64,000 nt of DNA. Source: CAIWHR01 sp963830485 (lineage in GTDB: Bacteria; Pseudomonadota; Gammaproteobacteria; Burkholderiales; Casimicrobiaceae). This document shows positions 1 to 10,616 of the stretch, one piece after another (the stretch's first letter is position 1; each line of letters opens with the position of its first letter). The notes beneath the pieces were generated by a model. That model worked only from the letters and a program-made list of their open reading frames with translations. It searched no databases and was not told the DNA's origin. A program made the translations under genes and the position numbers. The stretch spans positions 1 through 64,000 of the forward strand of contig CAWHNE010000006.1 in the NCBI GenBank assembly GCA_963830485.1, written 5' to 3'.

Positions 1-440
1 GCGCAGAAGAGGTCCGCCCCGAAGTGACCTAGCTCCTCGACGCGCCGTACCGTATTGGGGCACTGCAAATGCGGCGTTGTGTCAGCCGACCACTCGTTCC
101 GATAGCAGAACGCGACGTCGACCGCGCCGCACGATGGTGCGGTGAAGGCGAACCCCTGGGAGCGCGGGTCGTCACCCTTGCCAAGCGCGCGACGCGCTCG
201 TAATCTACGTTCCTTGGGCGCGCAGAGCGTCCAGAGAAGAAGAAGCGTCGCTAGGGGACTCCATGCAGAATGGCACCGTCACGCCGCGGCGAAGGCACCG
301 TGCGCTCGGGTTCGTCGCGACGATGCTTCCCGCCGTGTCCGCGCCCTCTTGGCGGATACTACCCATCGCCGCTTTCCTGGTGCTCGAATAATCACGTGGC
401 ACGCGCGACGTCGCGACGCGGCGCGTGACCGCACCCCCCA
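1..440. other. left edge, no gene recognised
   Basis: Open frames cross this stretch on both strands, but they are arginine-rich translations of GC-rich DNA, show no recognisable domain and overlap each other. The last 60 bases are the leader of the beta-helix gene that starts at 455. I see no RNA gene or convincing coding sequence here. Confidence 0.4.
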
Positions 441-454
441 AGGAGGTATCCGCC

Positions 455-1870
455 ATGCTCCGTCCGTCGAAGCCTTCCCTGCCGGCGCTGATGCTCGGGC
501 TGCTCGCCCTTGCGGTTGCCACGCCCGCAGCGGCGCTACTCCAACGCACGTTCGTTGCCTCGTACGGTGTAGACCCACCAATCCCCGGCGAGTATTCCAC
601 CAGACCCTGCAACCTGCCCCTCCCCTGCCGCACGTTCAACGCGGCGATCGGCAACGCGGCTTCCGGCGGGGAGGTCGTGATCCTCGACACGGCCGGCTAC
701 GGGCCGATGACCATCAATAAATCGATCAAGATCATCGGTCCGGCGGGCGTCTACGGCGGCATCAGCGTGCAGGGCGGTGCCACGCCCACCACCGGGATCG
801 TGGTCGATGCCGGCGACACCGACGACGTCATCCTACGCGGCCTCGACATCAGCGGCGTGCCTGGCTCGGCGCCGCTGCCGCTGATCGGCATCGACATCCA
901 GAACGCCGGTGCCGTCCACATCGAGAAATCGTCGATCGGCAACTTCCCCGAGGACGGCGGCGCATGCATTCAGGTCGTGACCTCGAAGAGCATGCGCGTC
1001 TACGTCGACGACAGCTTCCTGCGCCACTGCCTGACCGGGATCTATGCCAATGGCAACGTCGTCTCGAGCAGCCGCAGCGCTCTGATCGTCGACAACACGA
1101 GGATCGAGCGCGCGTTCAATTCGAACCCGGCGTCGTCGTCCATCGGCCTCTGGGTACAGGGCTTCATGGCCGCGTCGCTCCGCAACAGCGTCATCTCGCG
1201 AAACACGTTCGCGGTGAAGGTCGACGCGAACCTCGCCGGAGCCAGCGGCGCGCTCGACATCGTCGACAGCCTGCTGACCCGGAATACGAACGGCGTCTAC
1301 CTCTCCGGGACCGCCGGCGGATCCAACACGCAGGTCAAAGTCGCGGGCAGCCAGCTGACCAGCCTAACCAACGACGCCTTCAACCTTTCAAATTCTGCAA
1401 TCGGCCGCAATGTGTTCCTGACGGTGAGTGGAACGCGCATCCAGGGCGCCGCCAACGCCGTGACACTGCAGAACAGCGCGGCCGACGTGAACACCCGGAT
1501 GTACGTGGAGATGGACTCGACGCAGGCCGCCAACGTCGCCAACGCCATCGACACGAATTCGACGAACGGGGGCAAGGCCTACGCCGTAGTGCGCGATTCC
1601 ACTCTCGCCCACCTCAACACCGCCGTCAAGACCCGCGGCACGTTCGGCTCGGTGAGCCTGATCCGGTCTCAGGTGAACAATTGCACTATCGTCGTGGACC
1701 ACGGTGCCGGGATCGTCCGCCTCGATAGCAGTCACATCGTAAAGTGCGCCGACGATTTCGTGAACAACGGGAGCGGCAATATCGTGTCGAACGGCCTGAA
1801 CATGGTCTATGACATCGACAACCTCTCGGGCTTGGTCTACATCACGCCCACCGTCATCCTCCTCAAGTAG
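455..1870 (+). CDS. secreted right-handed beta-helix protein, copy 1
   Basis: 471 residues. The ATG at 455 follows AGGAGG at 441-446, which decides the start over an upstream in-frame codon at 425. A signal peptide is visible at about residues 10-30 (leucine/alanine core ending in TPAAA), so the product is exported. The mature part opens with the family motif QRTFVASYG, two Cys-containing PC motifs near residues 55-62, then GGEVVILDTAGYGPMTI and GVYGGISV. The rest is a run of short asparagine/valine/isoleucine-rich strands typical of parallel beta-helix (pectate-lyase-like, NosD-like) folds. No catalytic motif is recognisable, so an enzymatic role is not claimed; surface adhesion or glycan binding is inference only. 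It heads an array of related genes running to 7264. Confidence 0.85.
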   Translation: MLRPSKPSLPALMLGLLALAVATPAAALLQRTFVASYGVDPPIPGEYSTRPCNLPLPCRTFNAAIGNAASGGEVVILDTAGYGPMTINKSIKIIGPAGVYGGISVQGGATPTTGIVVDAGDTDDVILRGLDISGVPGSAPLPLIGIDIQNAGAVHIEKSSIGNFPEDGGACIQVVTSKSMRVYVDDSFLRHCLTGIYANGNVVSSSRSALIVDNTRIERAFNSNPASSSIGLWVQGFMAASLRNSVISRNTFAVKVDANLAGASGALDIVDSLLTRNTNGVYLSGTAGGSNTQVKVAGSQLTSLTNDAFNLSNSAIGRNVFLTVSGTRIQGAANAVTLQNSAADVNTRMYVEMDSTQAANVANAIDTNSTNGGKAYAVVRDSTLAHLNTAVKTRGTFGSVSLIRSQVNNCTIVVDHGAGIVRLDSSHIVKCADDFVNNGSGNIVSNGLNMVYDIDNLSGLVYITPTVILLK

Positions 1871-1945
1871 CGCGAATCGCCGAGGAGCGGGCCTCGGGCG
1901 GTGGGGGCCGTCGAGGGCCTCTTCGCCAGTCGTGGGACCGCAGGA

Positions 1946-1975
1946 GTCGCTAAGCGACCGCCTGCCGTCGGCAGG
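1946..1975. repeat. two adjacent small hairpins
   Basis: GTCGCTAAGCGAC at 1946-1958 (6-bp arms) is followed directly by CCTGCCGTCGGCAGG at 1961-1975 (6-bp arms, 3-base loop). They sit between the stop of beta-helix copy 1 and the left end of the IS element. There is no T-tract, so terminator function is uncertain. Confidence 0.35.
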
Positions 1976-1979
1976 TCTT

Positions 1980-2000
1980 GGTCGAGGACGTGTGAAAACG
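1980..2000. repeat. left terminal inverted repeat of the IS
   Basis: The core CGAGGACGTGTGAAAACG (1983-2000) is the imperfect reverse complement of the right end at 3674-3691. Found by comparing the two non-coding flanks of the transposase gene. Confidence 0.55.
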
Positions 2001-2063
2001 CGAAGGTTGCCTAAACGAAGAAATTTCCTACACTGAAGCATCGAGTTTCTTCGGGGCGGTAGC

Positions 2064-3501
2064 ATGAAGCGATTCGTCGAAGGCGAGGACCGAACGCAAG
2101 TTACGTTGCTGCCCGAGTGTCTTGACGACTTTGTCGCCGAGGACAACCCGGTGCGAGTGATCGATGTCTTCATCGACGAACTCGATCTGACCGGCCTTGG
2201 CTTCGAGGGGGTGGCGCCGGCCGACACTGGGCGTCCTGCCTACCACCCGGCGGTGCTGTTGAAGATCTACGTCTACGGGTATCTGAACCGCCTGCAGTCC
2301 AGTCGGCGCCTGGAACGTGAGACGCAGCGCAACGTTGAGCTGATGTGGCTGACCGGACGCTTGGCGCCGGACTTCAAGACCATCGCTGACTTTCGCAAGG
2401 ATAATGGCAAGGCGATCCGTAGCGTCTGTCGCGAGTTCATCGTGCTGTGCCGGCGGCTCGATCTGTTCTCCGAAGCGATCGTGGCCATCGATGGCAGCAA
2501 GTTCAAGGCGGTCAACAATCGCGACAAGAACTTCACTGACCACAAGCTCAAGAAGCGGATGGCGCAGCTGGAGGAAAGCATAAGCCGCTATCTGGCCGAG
2601 CTCGACCGCGCGGACCGGGAGCCGACCCTCGTCACGGAAGGCAGAGTTTCGCGGCTCAAGGAGAAGGTCGCCACGGTCAAGGCGCACCTGGAGCACCTGA
2701 AACAGATTGGACAGCAACTGCAAGCAGCCCCCGACGGGCAAGTCTCGCTGACCGATCCGGATGCGCGCTCGATGGCGACCAGTGGCAGAGGCACCGGCAT
2801 CGTCGGCTACAACGTGCAGACCGCGGTAGATACCAAACATCATCTGATCGTGGCCCACGAAGTCACCAACGTCGGCCACGACCGCACCCAGCTGTTCTCG
2901 ATGGCCGACGCAGGCGCGCAGCGCGACGGGAAAGGAAGATCTGACCGTCGTTGCCGATCGCGGCTACTTCAAAGGCGAAGAGATTCTGGATTGCGATCAA
3001 GCCGGCATGACCCCATTGGTGCCGAAGCCACTGACCTCCAACAGCAAGGCCGAGGGTCGCTTCGACAAGCGCGACTTTGTCTACATCGCCGAAGACGATG
3101 AGTACCGCTGCCCAGCCGGCCAACGGGCGATCAGGCGCTTTACCACCGTCGAGAACGGCATGACCCTGCACAAGTACTGGTCCTCGGCTTGCCCCAAGTG
3201 TCCGCTCAAAGCGCAATGCACGACGGGCGACTACCGGCGCATCGCGCGCTGGGAGCACGAGGCCGTTCTCGACGCGATGCAGGAGCGCCTGGACCAGCAG
3301 CCCGACGCCATGAAGCTACGCCGGCAAACCGTCGAACATCCCTTCGGCACGCTCAAAGCCTGGATGGGCGCGACCCATTTCCTGACCAAGCGGCTGCCTC
3401 GCGTCAGCACCGAGATGAGCCTCCATGTGCTGGCCTACAACCTCAAACGCGTCATGCGAATCGTGGGCATCGTGCCGCTGATGCAAGCGATGCGGGCCTA
3501 A
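2064..3501 (+). pseudogene. IS1182-family transposase, frameshifted
   Basis: Starts MKRFVEGEDRTQVTLLPECL, a typical N-terminus of IS1182-family DDE transposases. The frame from 2064 is good to about 2933. It then continues one base later as KEDLTVVADRGYFKGEE and runs to the stop at 3501, ending in the conserved region with RRQTVEHPFGTLKAWMG and LAYNLKRVMRI. Removing one G from the GG at 2934-2935 restores GGG AAA GAA GAT CTG, so the break is a single-base insertion in a purine run. The family normally uses one continuous frame, hence a mutation or sequencing error rather than programmed frameshifting. A Cys-rich block (CPKCPLKAQC) lies near 3190-3225, as in relatives. Confidence 0.85.
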
Positions 3502-3673
3502 GGACCTCTCGCGCGCGCGATAAACACGCAGAACGAGCTGCCAAGCACATCTGCAAAGCAACTTTCAAAACAGCCTCGATAAAATCCATCAGCTCCCGCA
3601 GCCATGCATAGCGCGGCAGCGGCTATCCCAAACGTTCCAAGCGCGCCAACATCGCGTGATCACGCAGGTTTGA

Positions 3674-3694
3674 CGTTTCTACACGGCCTCGGTC
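3674..3694. repeat. right terminal inverted repeat of the IS
   Basis: CGTTTCTACACGGCCTCG at 3674-3691 is the imperfect reverse complement of the left end. Beta-helix coding sequence begins immediately after it. Confidence 0.55.
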
Positions 3695-4050
3695 GTAGGC
3701 TGCCTGGTCGGGAACGCCGCGATCGACGTCAAGGCGACGAACGGAAGCCACATGTGTCTCAACCTGCGCGACTCGACGAGCTCGGGGGCGGTCACCCACA
3801 TCAAGACGTCGGGAGCGGCGTCGAACCTGCAAGTCGCGATCACGCAGTCGAACATCCATCGCGGCACGACCGCGATCGACTACGGATTCGGGAATGTCCA
3901 GCTGGACGGCTCGCACTTCAACACCCTCAACACCGACCTTATCAACAATGGCGGTGGCAACATCGTGTCGAAAGGGCTGAACATAGAATGCAACGAGCGC
4001 ACGCGCCGGGGCCGACATACATCAAGCCCGCCGTCATTCCGAAGTACTAG
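3695..4050 (+). pseudogene. 3' fragment of a beta-helix gene (copy 2 remnant)
   Basis: From the IS right end the + strand reads directly as beta-helix coding sequence: VVGCLVGNAAIDVKATNG, then a region matching the C-terminal third of copy 1 (NLRDSTSS..., FGNVQLDGSHF, NNGGGNIVSKGLN). The frame breaks near 3990, and the family-type end TYIKPAVIPKY with its TAG at 4048-4050 is in another frame. The 5' two thirds and signal peptide are absent. It is a dead paralogue truncated next to the insertion sequence. Confidence 0.8.
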
Positions 4051-4261
4051 CTCCGTCGTCCAAGGCGAGGGAACCGGCGCGGGGCGGCGCCACGCCGCAT
4101 CGGCGCCCCATCCCGCCCGATGTCGTGATCCGCGACCCGCCGGGTACGGCTCGATAACTCAAGCAACGATACCCTTGCATCGAGCATGGTCAACGCGTAG
4201 GCTTTTCATTTTCGCGGCCACCGCCGGAACCGGCGGGGTCGACCGCCACGAGGAGGACGCC

Positions 4262-5416
4262 ATGCATCGCCAATCCCGATCGAAATATTCGATTGCCGTA
4301 GTCGCTGCTCTGGGCCTGATGGTCCTACTCGTCGCCGCCGCGCCCGCCTGGGGTGCGCCCCTCCAGCGCACGTTCGTCGCCTCGTACGGTTTAGACCCCT
4401 CAATCCCCGGCGATTATTCCACCAGACCCTGCAACCTCCCCTTCCCCTGCCGCACCTTCAACGCGGCGATCGGCGACACGATCCGGCGGCGAGGTCGTGA
4501 TCCTCGACACTGCCGGCTACGGCCCGATGACGATCGACAAGTCGATCAAGATCATCGGACCCACCGGCGTCTACGGCGGGATCAGCGTGCTCGGCGCGGC
4601 GGCGGCATCACGACCCGGGCGTCGTAATCAACGCCGGTGACACCGACGTCGTGACGCTGCGCGGCCTCGACATCTCCGGCGTCCCGGGCGCGCCACCGCT
4701 CCCGCTGATCGGCATCGACATCCAGAACGCCGGGACCGTGCACATCGAGAAGTCGTCGATCGGCAAACTTCACGCAGGATACGAGCGCGTGCATCAACGC
4801 CGTCTCGGCCAAGCCGATCCAGGTCTTCGTCAACGACAGCTTCCTGCGCGAGTGCCGCAACGGCATCCGCATCGTCGGGACCGGGCCGAACGACGCGTCG
4901 CGCATGAGCCTCGATCGTCGACAACACGCGCATCGAGCACAGATCAACACCGTGCGGCAGCGGCACGACCGCCGTCAACCTCAACGACGCGGTCGTCGCC
5001 ACGATCCGCAACAGCGTCATCGCGTGGGCCGGCGACGGCGTCAGCGCCAACAACACGAACACGGCGGTCCTGCAGCGCGATCTCGTCGTGGGCTCGCAGC
5101 TCTCGCAGGCTCGGCAACGGCGCCATCGAGACGGTCGGCGCCCCCGGCGCCAGCCTCCACGTCAGCGTCGCCGAACTCGCTAATCAGCCTCTCGACCGCC
5201 GGCCTCCTGCACGGGCACGGCCAGGCGATCTTTACCAGCAACGTGATCGCCAACAACGCCAACAGCCTCGTCGACTGCGGCGGCGGCGCCGCCGGCGTGA
5301 CGTCGCTCGGCTACGGCGGCGGAAACGGCAGCAATGCCGTTTACAACAATTCGGACACGGTGCTGCCGGCTGGCTGCACCGGCTGCATCGTTCCGACGCA
5401 GTTCCAGGGAAAATGA
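4262..5416 (+). pseudogene. beta-helix protein, copy 3, multiply frameshifted
   Basis: A good start (ATG 4262 after AGGAGG at 4251-4256) gives a signal peptide ending in APAWG, then LQRTFVASYG as in copies 1 and 4. Comparison with copy 4 shows frame changes near 4482 (before SGGEVVILD), about 4600, about 4766 (extra A in a run of A, before the Thr-Ser-Ala-Cys segment), about 4908 (before IVDNTRIEH), about 5105 and about 5182. The last segment (FTSNVIANNANSLVDCGG) ends at 5416 with a C-terminus unlike copies 1 and 4. Six or more indels in 1.15 kb between intact neighbours suggest a decaying gene, unless the assembly is locally poor. Confidence 0.8.
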
Positions 5417-5435
5417 CGCCGATCGGTTGAGGCCC

Positions 5436-5452
5436 GGCCGCCGCGGGCGGCC
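5436..5452 (+). terminator. GC-rich hairpin after copy 3
   Basis: GGCCGCC at 5436-5442 pairs with GGCGGCC at 5446-5452 around a three-base loop, about 20 bases after the stop of the decayed beta-helix copy. The T-tract is poor, so this is a weak terminator candidate. Confidence 0.35.
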
Positions 5453-5484
5453 TTCGGCGGCGATCGCGCGCCGCCGGTCGGCGG

Positions 5485-5672
5485 TCAGCTCTCGACCGGC
5501 AGCTGCACGCCGAACATCGCTTCCTTGAGCTGGCAGAGCTTGTCGCGGAGCTGCGCGGCCTTCTCGAACTCGAGGTTCTTCGCCGCGTCGACCATCTCCT
5601 TCTCGAGCCGCTTGAGCTCGCGCTCGAGGTCCTGCTCGGACATCGATTGGCATTCGCCCGGTCTGCGCCGCA
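5485..5672 (-). pseudogene. partial duplicate of the uvrB 3' end (tail A)
   Basis: On the minus strand this encodes DLERELKRLEKEM followed by DAAKNLEFEKAAQLRDKL and ends FGVQLPVES-stop at 5485. That is the C-terminal UVR motif of UvrB, almost identical to the end of the full gene at 7727-9760. Similarity fades by about 5672, so only about 60 codons remain. An open frame continues to 5784, but its N-terminal part is unrelated to UvrB. It lies just downstream of beta-helix copy 3, in the same tail-to-tail relation that copy 4 has with tail B. Confidence 0.85.
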
Positions 5673-5815
5673 CGAACGCGATTCCGCAGAAGCGACCCCA
5701 CGCGCCGTCGCGCGACGCCGTCGCAACCAGCCTTGTAGTGCACGAACCGGCTGACCTCGCGCCGGCTGGCCCGTCTATTGCCACTGACGAGGTTGGGGTC
5801 GTAGGATTCTTGCCC

Positions 5816-5836
5816 CCGCCTCCGGCTGGGAGGCGG
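5816..5836. repeat. 8-bp stem hairpin in the copy 4 leader
   Basis: CCGCCTCC (5816-5823) pairs perfectly with GGAGGCGG (5829-5836) around a five-base loop, ending about 10 bases before the Shine-Dalgarno sequence of the next beta-helix gene. It may be a leftover terminator or a translational control element; there is no direct evidence for either. Confidence 0.4.
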
Positions 5837-5857
5837 CCAATAACCTAGGGAGGTGCC

Positions 5858-7264
5858 ATGCCGCATCCATTCCATGTCCTGAGCGCCGGTGCCGCTGCGC
5901 TGGCGATGCTCTTTCTCGCGGTACCGGCCTTCGGCGCGGCACAGCGCACGTTCGTCGCGTCGTACGGCAGCGATGTCGGTCCGCCGCCGTGCTCGCTCGC
6001 GTCGCCGTGCCGCAGCTTCAATGTGGCGATCGGCAACACGCTGGCGGGCGGTGAGGTCGTGATTCTCGACACCGCGGGCTATGGTCCGATGACGATCAAC
6101 AAATCGCTCAAGGTCATCGGTCCGTCGGGCGTCTACGGGGGCATCAGCGTCCTCGGCGGCGGCGCGAATCCGACGACCGGCGTCGTCATCAACGCCGGCC
6201 CCACGGACGTCATCACGCTGCGCGGTCTCGACATCGCCGGGGTTCCCGGCGCGGCGCCGCTCCCTCTCTACGGCATCGACATTCAGAACGCCGGTACCGT
6301 GCACATCGAGAAGTCGTCGATCAGCAATTTCACGCAGCCCACCAGTGCGTGCATCAACGCCGCACCCTCGGCGCCGGTGATCGTCTACGTCAACGACAGC
6401 TTCCTGCGCGAGTGCCGGACCGGCATCAACGCCAACGGGACGGCGGTGCCTACGCCCGGTGATAACCTGGTGGTGATCGCCGATCACACACAAATCGAGC
6501 GCGGTCGCGCCGCGTCCGGCCTTACGTACGGCGTATGGGTGCACGGGTTTGCCGCCGCGTCCATCCGGAACAGCGTGATATCGCTTCAGGACGTCGGCAT
6601 CCAGATGGACAACCTCGCTCCCAACAATCTCTCCGAGCTTCTGCTTTGGCAGTCACAGATCCTTGGCTTCGGGACCGGACTGAACGTGAACAATGCGAAT
6701 GCCGGCAGCATCCCCAAGGTGACCGTCGCCGGAAGTCAGATCTACGGGGGCGACGACGGCATCGTCGTTTCGCACACCGCCGCCGGCACGGCGTACGCCG
6801 GACAGTTGAAGATCACCGACTCTTTCTTCGAGCAGATGAACAACGGCGGCATCACGCTGTCTACCGGGTCGAATGCGGCGATCGATGCAGACCTGGTGCG
6901 CTCGCAGGTAAGCTTCGTGGGAACCACAGCCATAAGCTTGACCGCCGGTGGCACGTCGGGAATCGGTTTCCACATGCGTGATTCGACCCTCAGCAACGCG
7001 CCGTCAGCGCTGTTCAGGACGGCGGGCACGTCGTCAATCTTCGCGACGCTGATCCGGTCGCATCTCCACAATTCGATAAAGGCTGTCGACCACGGGCTGG
7101 GCCGCATTCGCATGGAGGAGACGAACGTCTCGGCGAACGTGAAGAGCCTGGTGAACAATGGCAGCCCCAACATCGTGTCGGCGGGCAACAACTGGATCGT
7201 CGACAACATCGACGCGACGGACGGGACGGTCTACATCACGCCGTCGAAGATTGCGCCGCAGTAG
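5858..7264 (+). CDS. secreted right-handed beta-helix protein, copy 4
   Basis: 468 residues. ATG at 5858 follows AGGGAGG at 5847-5853. The signal peptide (about residues 1-26) ends in VPAFGAA. It shares QRTFVASYGSD, two PC motifs, GGEVVILDTAGYGPMTI, GVYGGISVLGGG and GIDIQNAGTVHIEKSS with copies 1 and 3, followed by about ten rungs of short beta strands and a C-terminus ending VYITPSKIAPQ. It is the cleanest member of the array. Export and a beta-helix fold are well supported; function is not known. A strong terminator follows at 7275-7300, then a uvrB fragment in opposite orientation. Confidence 0.87.
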   Translation: MPHPFHVLSAGAAALAMLFLAVPAFGAAQRTFVASYGSDVGPPPCSLASPCRSFNVAIGNTLAGGEVVILDTAGYGPMTINKSLKVIGPSGVYGGISVLGGGANPTTGVVINAGPTDVITLRGLDIAGVPGAAPLPLYGIDIQNAGTVHIEKSSISNFTQPTSACINAAPSAPVIVYVNDSFLRECRTGINANGTAVPTPGDNLVVIADHTQIERGRAASGLTYGVWVHGFAAASIRNSVISLQDVGIQMDNLAPNNLSELLLWQSQILGFGTGLNVNNANAGSIPKVTVAGSQIYGGDDGIVVSHTAAGTAYAGQLKITDSFFEQMNNGGITLSTGSNAAIDADLVRSQVSFVGTTAISLTAGGTSGIGFHMRDSTLSNAPSALFRTAGTSSIFATLIRSHLHNSIKAVDHGLGRIRMEETNVSANVKSLVNNGSPNIVSAGNNWIVDNIDATDGTVYITPSKIAPQ

Positions 7265-7274
7265 TCGAAAGCAG

Positions 7275-7300
7275 GCAGGGCCGGCGAAAGCCGGCCCTGC
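7275..7300 (+). terminator. intrinsic terminator of beta-helix copy 4
   Basis: GCAGGGCCGGC (7275-7285), a GAAA tetraloop and GCCGGCCCTGC (7290-7300) form a perfect 11-bp stem 11 bases after the stop codon, followed by GTGGTTTGT. The GNRA loop and position support termination. Confidence 0.75.
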
Positions 7301-7336
7301 GTGGTTTGTCCGGCCCGCGAGCCTGTGCTGTCGCCG

Positions 7337-7663
7337 CTACGTCTCGACCGGCAGCTGCACGCCGAACATCGCTTCCTTGAGCTGGTAAGAGCTTGTCGCG
7401 GAGCTCCGCAGCACGCTCGAATTCGAGGTTCTTCGCGGCGTCGAGCATCTCCTTCTCGAGCCGCTTCAGCTCGCGCTCGAGGTCCTTCTCGGGAATCGAT
7501 TCGTACTTCGCCTTGGTCTGCGCGGCGCGGAGCTGCTTCTTGCCCTCGTCGGCGTCGTACATGCCGTCGATCAGGTCCTTGATGCGCTTCTGGACGCCCT
7601 GCGGTGTGATGCCCATCTTCGCGTTCCAGGCGACCTGCTTCGCGCGCCGACGCTCGGTCTCGG
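7337..7663 (-). pseudogene. partial duplicate of the uvrB 3' end (tail B), frameshifted
   Basis: The minus strand encodes MGITPQGVQKRIKDLIDGMY through DLERELKRLEKEM, nearly identical to the last 108 codons of the full uvrB. An extra T in CTGGTAAGAG near 7387 shifts the frame just before the final QLKEAMFGVQLPVET-equivalent. The copy starts at the same stop-codon context as the intact gene (CGCCGCTACGTCTCGACCGG) and ends abruptly at about 7663, 64 bases before the intact uvrB stop. It is a non-functional duplicate, not a separate gene. Confidence 0.87.
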
Positions 7664-7726
7664 CAGCGCAGGAACAACCCGCCGCGTTTCGCGCGCCGGC
7701 CGTCGCGCGCGAACGGATCCGCGCCG

Positions 7727-9760
<2,034 letters not shown>

Positions 9761-9850
9761 GGGTCGAAGTGGAAAAGCCGGTGCGCGGCCGAACCGGTCA
9801 TTGTAGCGCCAATGGCGCGTCCGGCGCGACGTCGCGAGCGCCAAGCCAGT

Positions 9851-9890
9851 ACCAGACCAGGGTCTGACCCGGGTCAGACCCTGGTCTGGT
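9851..9890. repeat. 40-bp perfect REP-type palindrome
   Basis: Positions 9851-9870 are the exact reverse complement of 9871-9890 (core GGTCTGACCCGGGTCAGACC). It lies about 90 bases upstream of the RAYT gene and 90 bases upstream of uvrB. A closely related imperfect copy is at the RAYT 3' end. REP palindromes flanking a RAYT are the known arrangement for this transposase class. Confidence 0.85.
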
Positions 9891-9981
9891 TCCGTTTCGG
9901 TCGACCGGCGGATGGCGCCGAGGGTGCCAACCCAATATTGTCGACGCCGTTGACTCAATCCCCGAGCCACGGAACGGCAAG

Positions 9982-10605
9982 ATGCCACGGAGACCTAGGG
10001 AATTCCACGCGGGCGCGACCTTGCACGTGGTTCGGCGGGCGCACAACCGACAGACGTGCTTCACGGACGCCACCGACTACGGGCTCTACATTGCGCTGCT
10101 GACCGAATTCGCTCCCGCCAGCGGTTGCGAAGTGCACGCCTACGCACTCATGCGGAACCACGTTCACCTGCTGCTCACGCCGAAAGATGCCGCGGGTCCG
10201 GCCACGTTGATGAAACAGGTGGACCAGCGATACAGCCAATCGTTCAACCGCAGCCGGAACCGAACCGGCACGCTGTGGGAAGGGCGATACCACGCGTCGA
10301 TGGTCGACTCGGACGCGTACGTCCTGGCGTGCTATCGATACATCGAACTGAATCCCGTGCGAGCGGGAATCGCGAGCCACCCTGGCGAGTACCGCTGGAC
10401 CAGCCACCGCGCAAATCTGGGATTGGAACGCTCGCCGCTCCTTGTTCCACATGTGTCGTTTCTGGCGCTCGCCACGCCGAATCGCGACGCAGCTGCGGTG
10501 TACCGCGAGTTGTTCGATCAGCCGCTCGATCCGACGGTCGTCGCTGCGATCCGCAATGCCCGCACCGCATCTCCGGTGCCAGACCGGGGTCTGACCCGGG
10601 TCTGA
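9982..10605 (+). CDS. REP-associated tyrosine transposase (RAYT)
   Basis: 207 residues with a Y1-type HUH fold: MRNHVHLLLTP (His60/His62 metal-binding pair), then DAYVLACYRYIELNPVRAG near 111-129, which carries the conserved tyrosine region of RAYT proteins. These enzymes cleave single-stranded REP hairpins and are thought to spread them. The gene is bracketed by GGTCTGACCC-type palindromes at 9851-9890 and 10584-10615; the downstream palindrome contains its last codons and stop. Start ATG 9982 has no strong ribosome binding site. Its insertion separates uvrB from the aminotransferase that is often its neighbour in betaproteobacteria. Confidence 0.9.
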   Translation: MPRRPREFHAGATLHVVRRAHNRQTCFTDATDYGLYIALLTEFAPASGCEVHAYALMRNHVHLLLTPKDAAGPATLMKQVDQRYSQSFNRSRNRTGTLWEGRYHASMVDSDAYVLACYRYIELNPVRAGIASHPGEYRWTSHRANLGLERSPLLVPHVSFLALATPNRDAAAVYRELFDQPLDPTVVAAIRNARTASPVPDRGLTRV

Positions 10606-10615
10606 CCCCGGGGTC
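10584..10615. repeat. REP-type imperfect palindrome at the RAYT 3' end
   Basis: 10584-10611 is a 28-base palindrome with one mismatched pair, related to the 40-bp palindrome upstream of the gene; GACCCCGGGGTC at 10604-10615 is itself a perfect palindrome. The RAYT stop codon (10603-10605) lies inside. It ends one base before the stop codon of the convergent ABC exporter, so it could serve as a two-way terminator. Confidence 0.75.
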
Positions 10616-10616
10616 A

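Larger units (their letters stand above)
1980..3694 (+). mobile_element. IS1182-family-like insertion sequence
   Basis: Imperfect terminal inverted repeats bound a single transposase gene: 1980-2000 on the left pairs with 3674-3694 on the right, 16 of 21 positions matching when one is reverse-complemented. The element is about 1.7 kb, the usual size for this family. I could not find a clear target-site duplication. Sequence immediately right of the right end is the interior of a beta-helix gene whose 5' part is missing, so the insertion was probably followed by an adjacent deletion. Confidence 0.65.

Noticed and set aside
142..720. 192-codon frame at the left edge
   Set aside because: Arginine-rich, overlaps the ribosome binding site and signal peptide of beta-helix copy 1 in another frame, and matches no family.
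2064..3501. programmed ribosomal frameshift in the IS transposase
   Set aside because: IS1182-type elements use a single frame, the shift is late in the gene, and simple removal of one G restores the family sequence; a mutation or read error is more likely.
5485..5784. 99-codon frame as an independent small UVR-motif protein
   Set aside because: Its C-terminal half is a truncated copy of the uvrB end and the N-terminal half is unrelated sequence at a duplication junction; no ribosome binding site.
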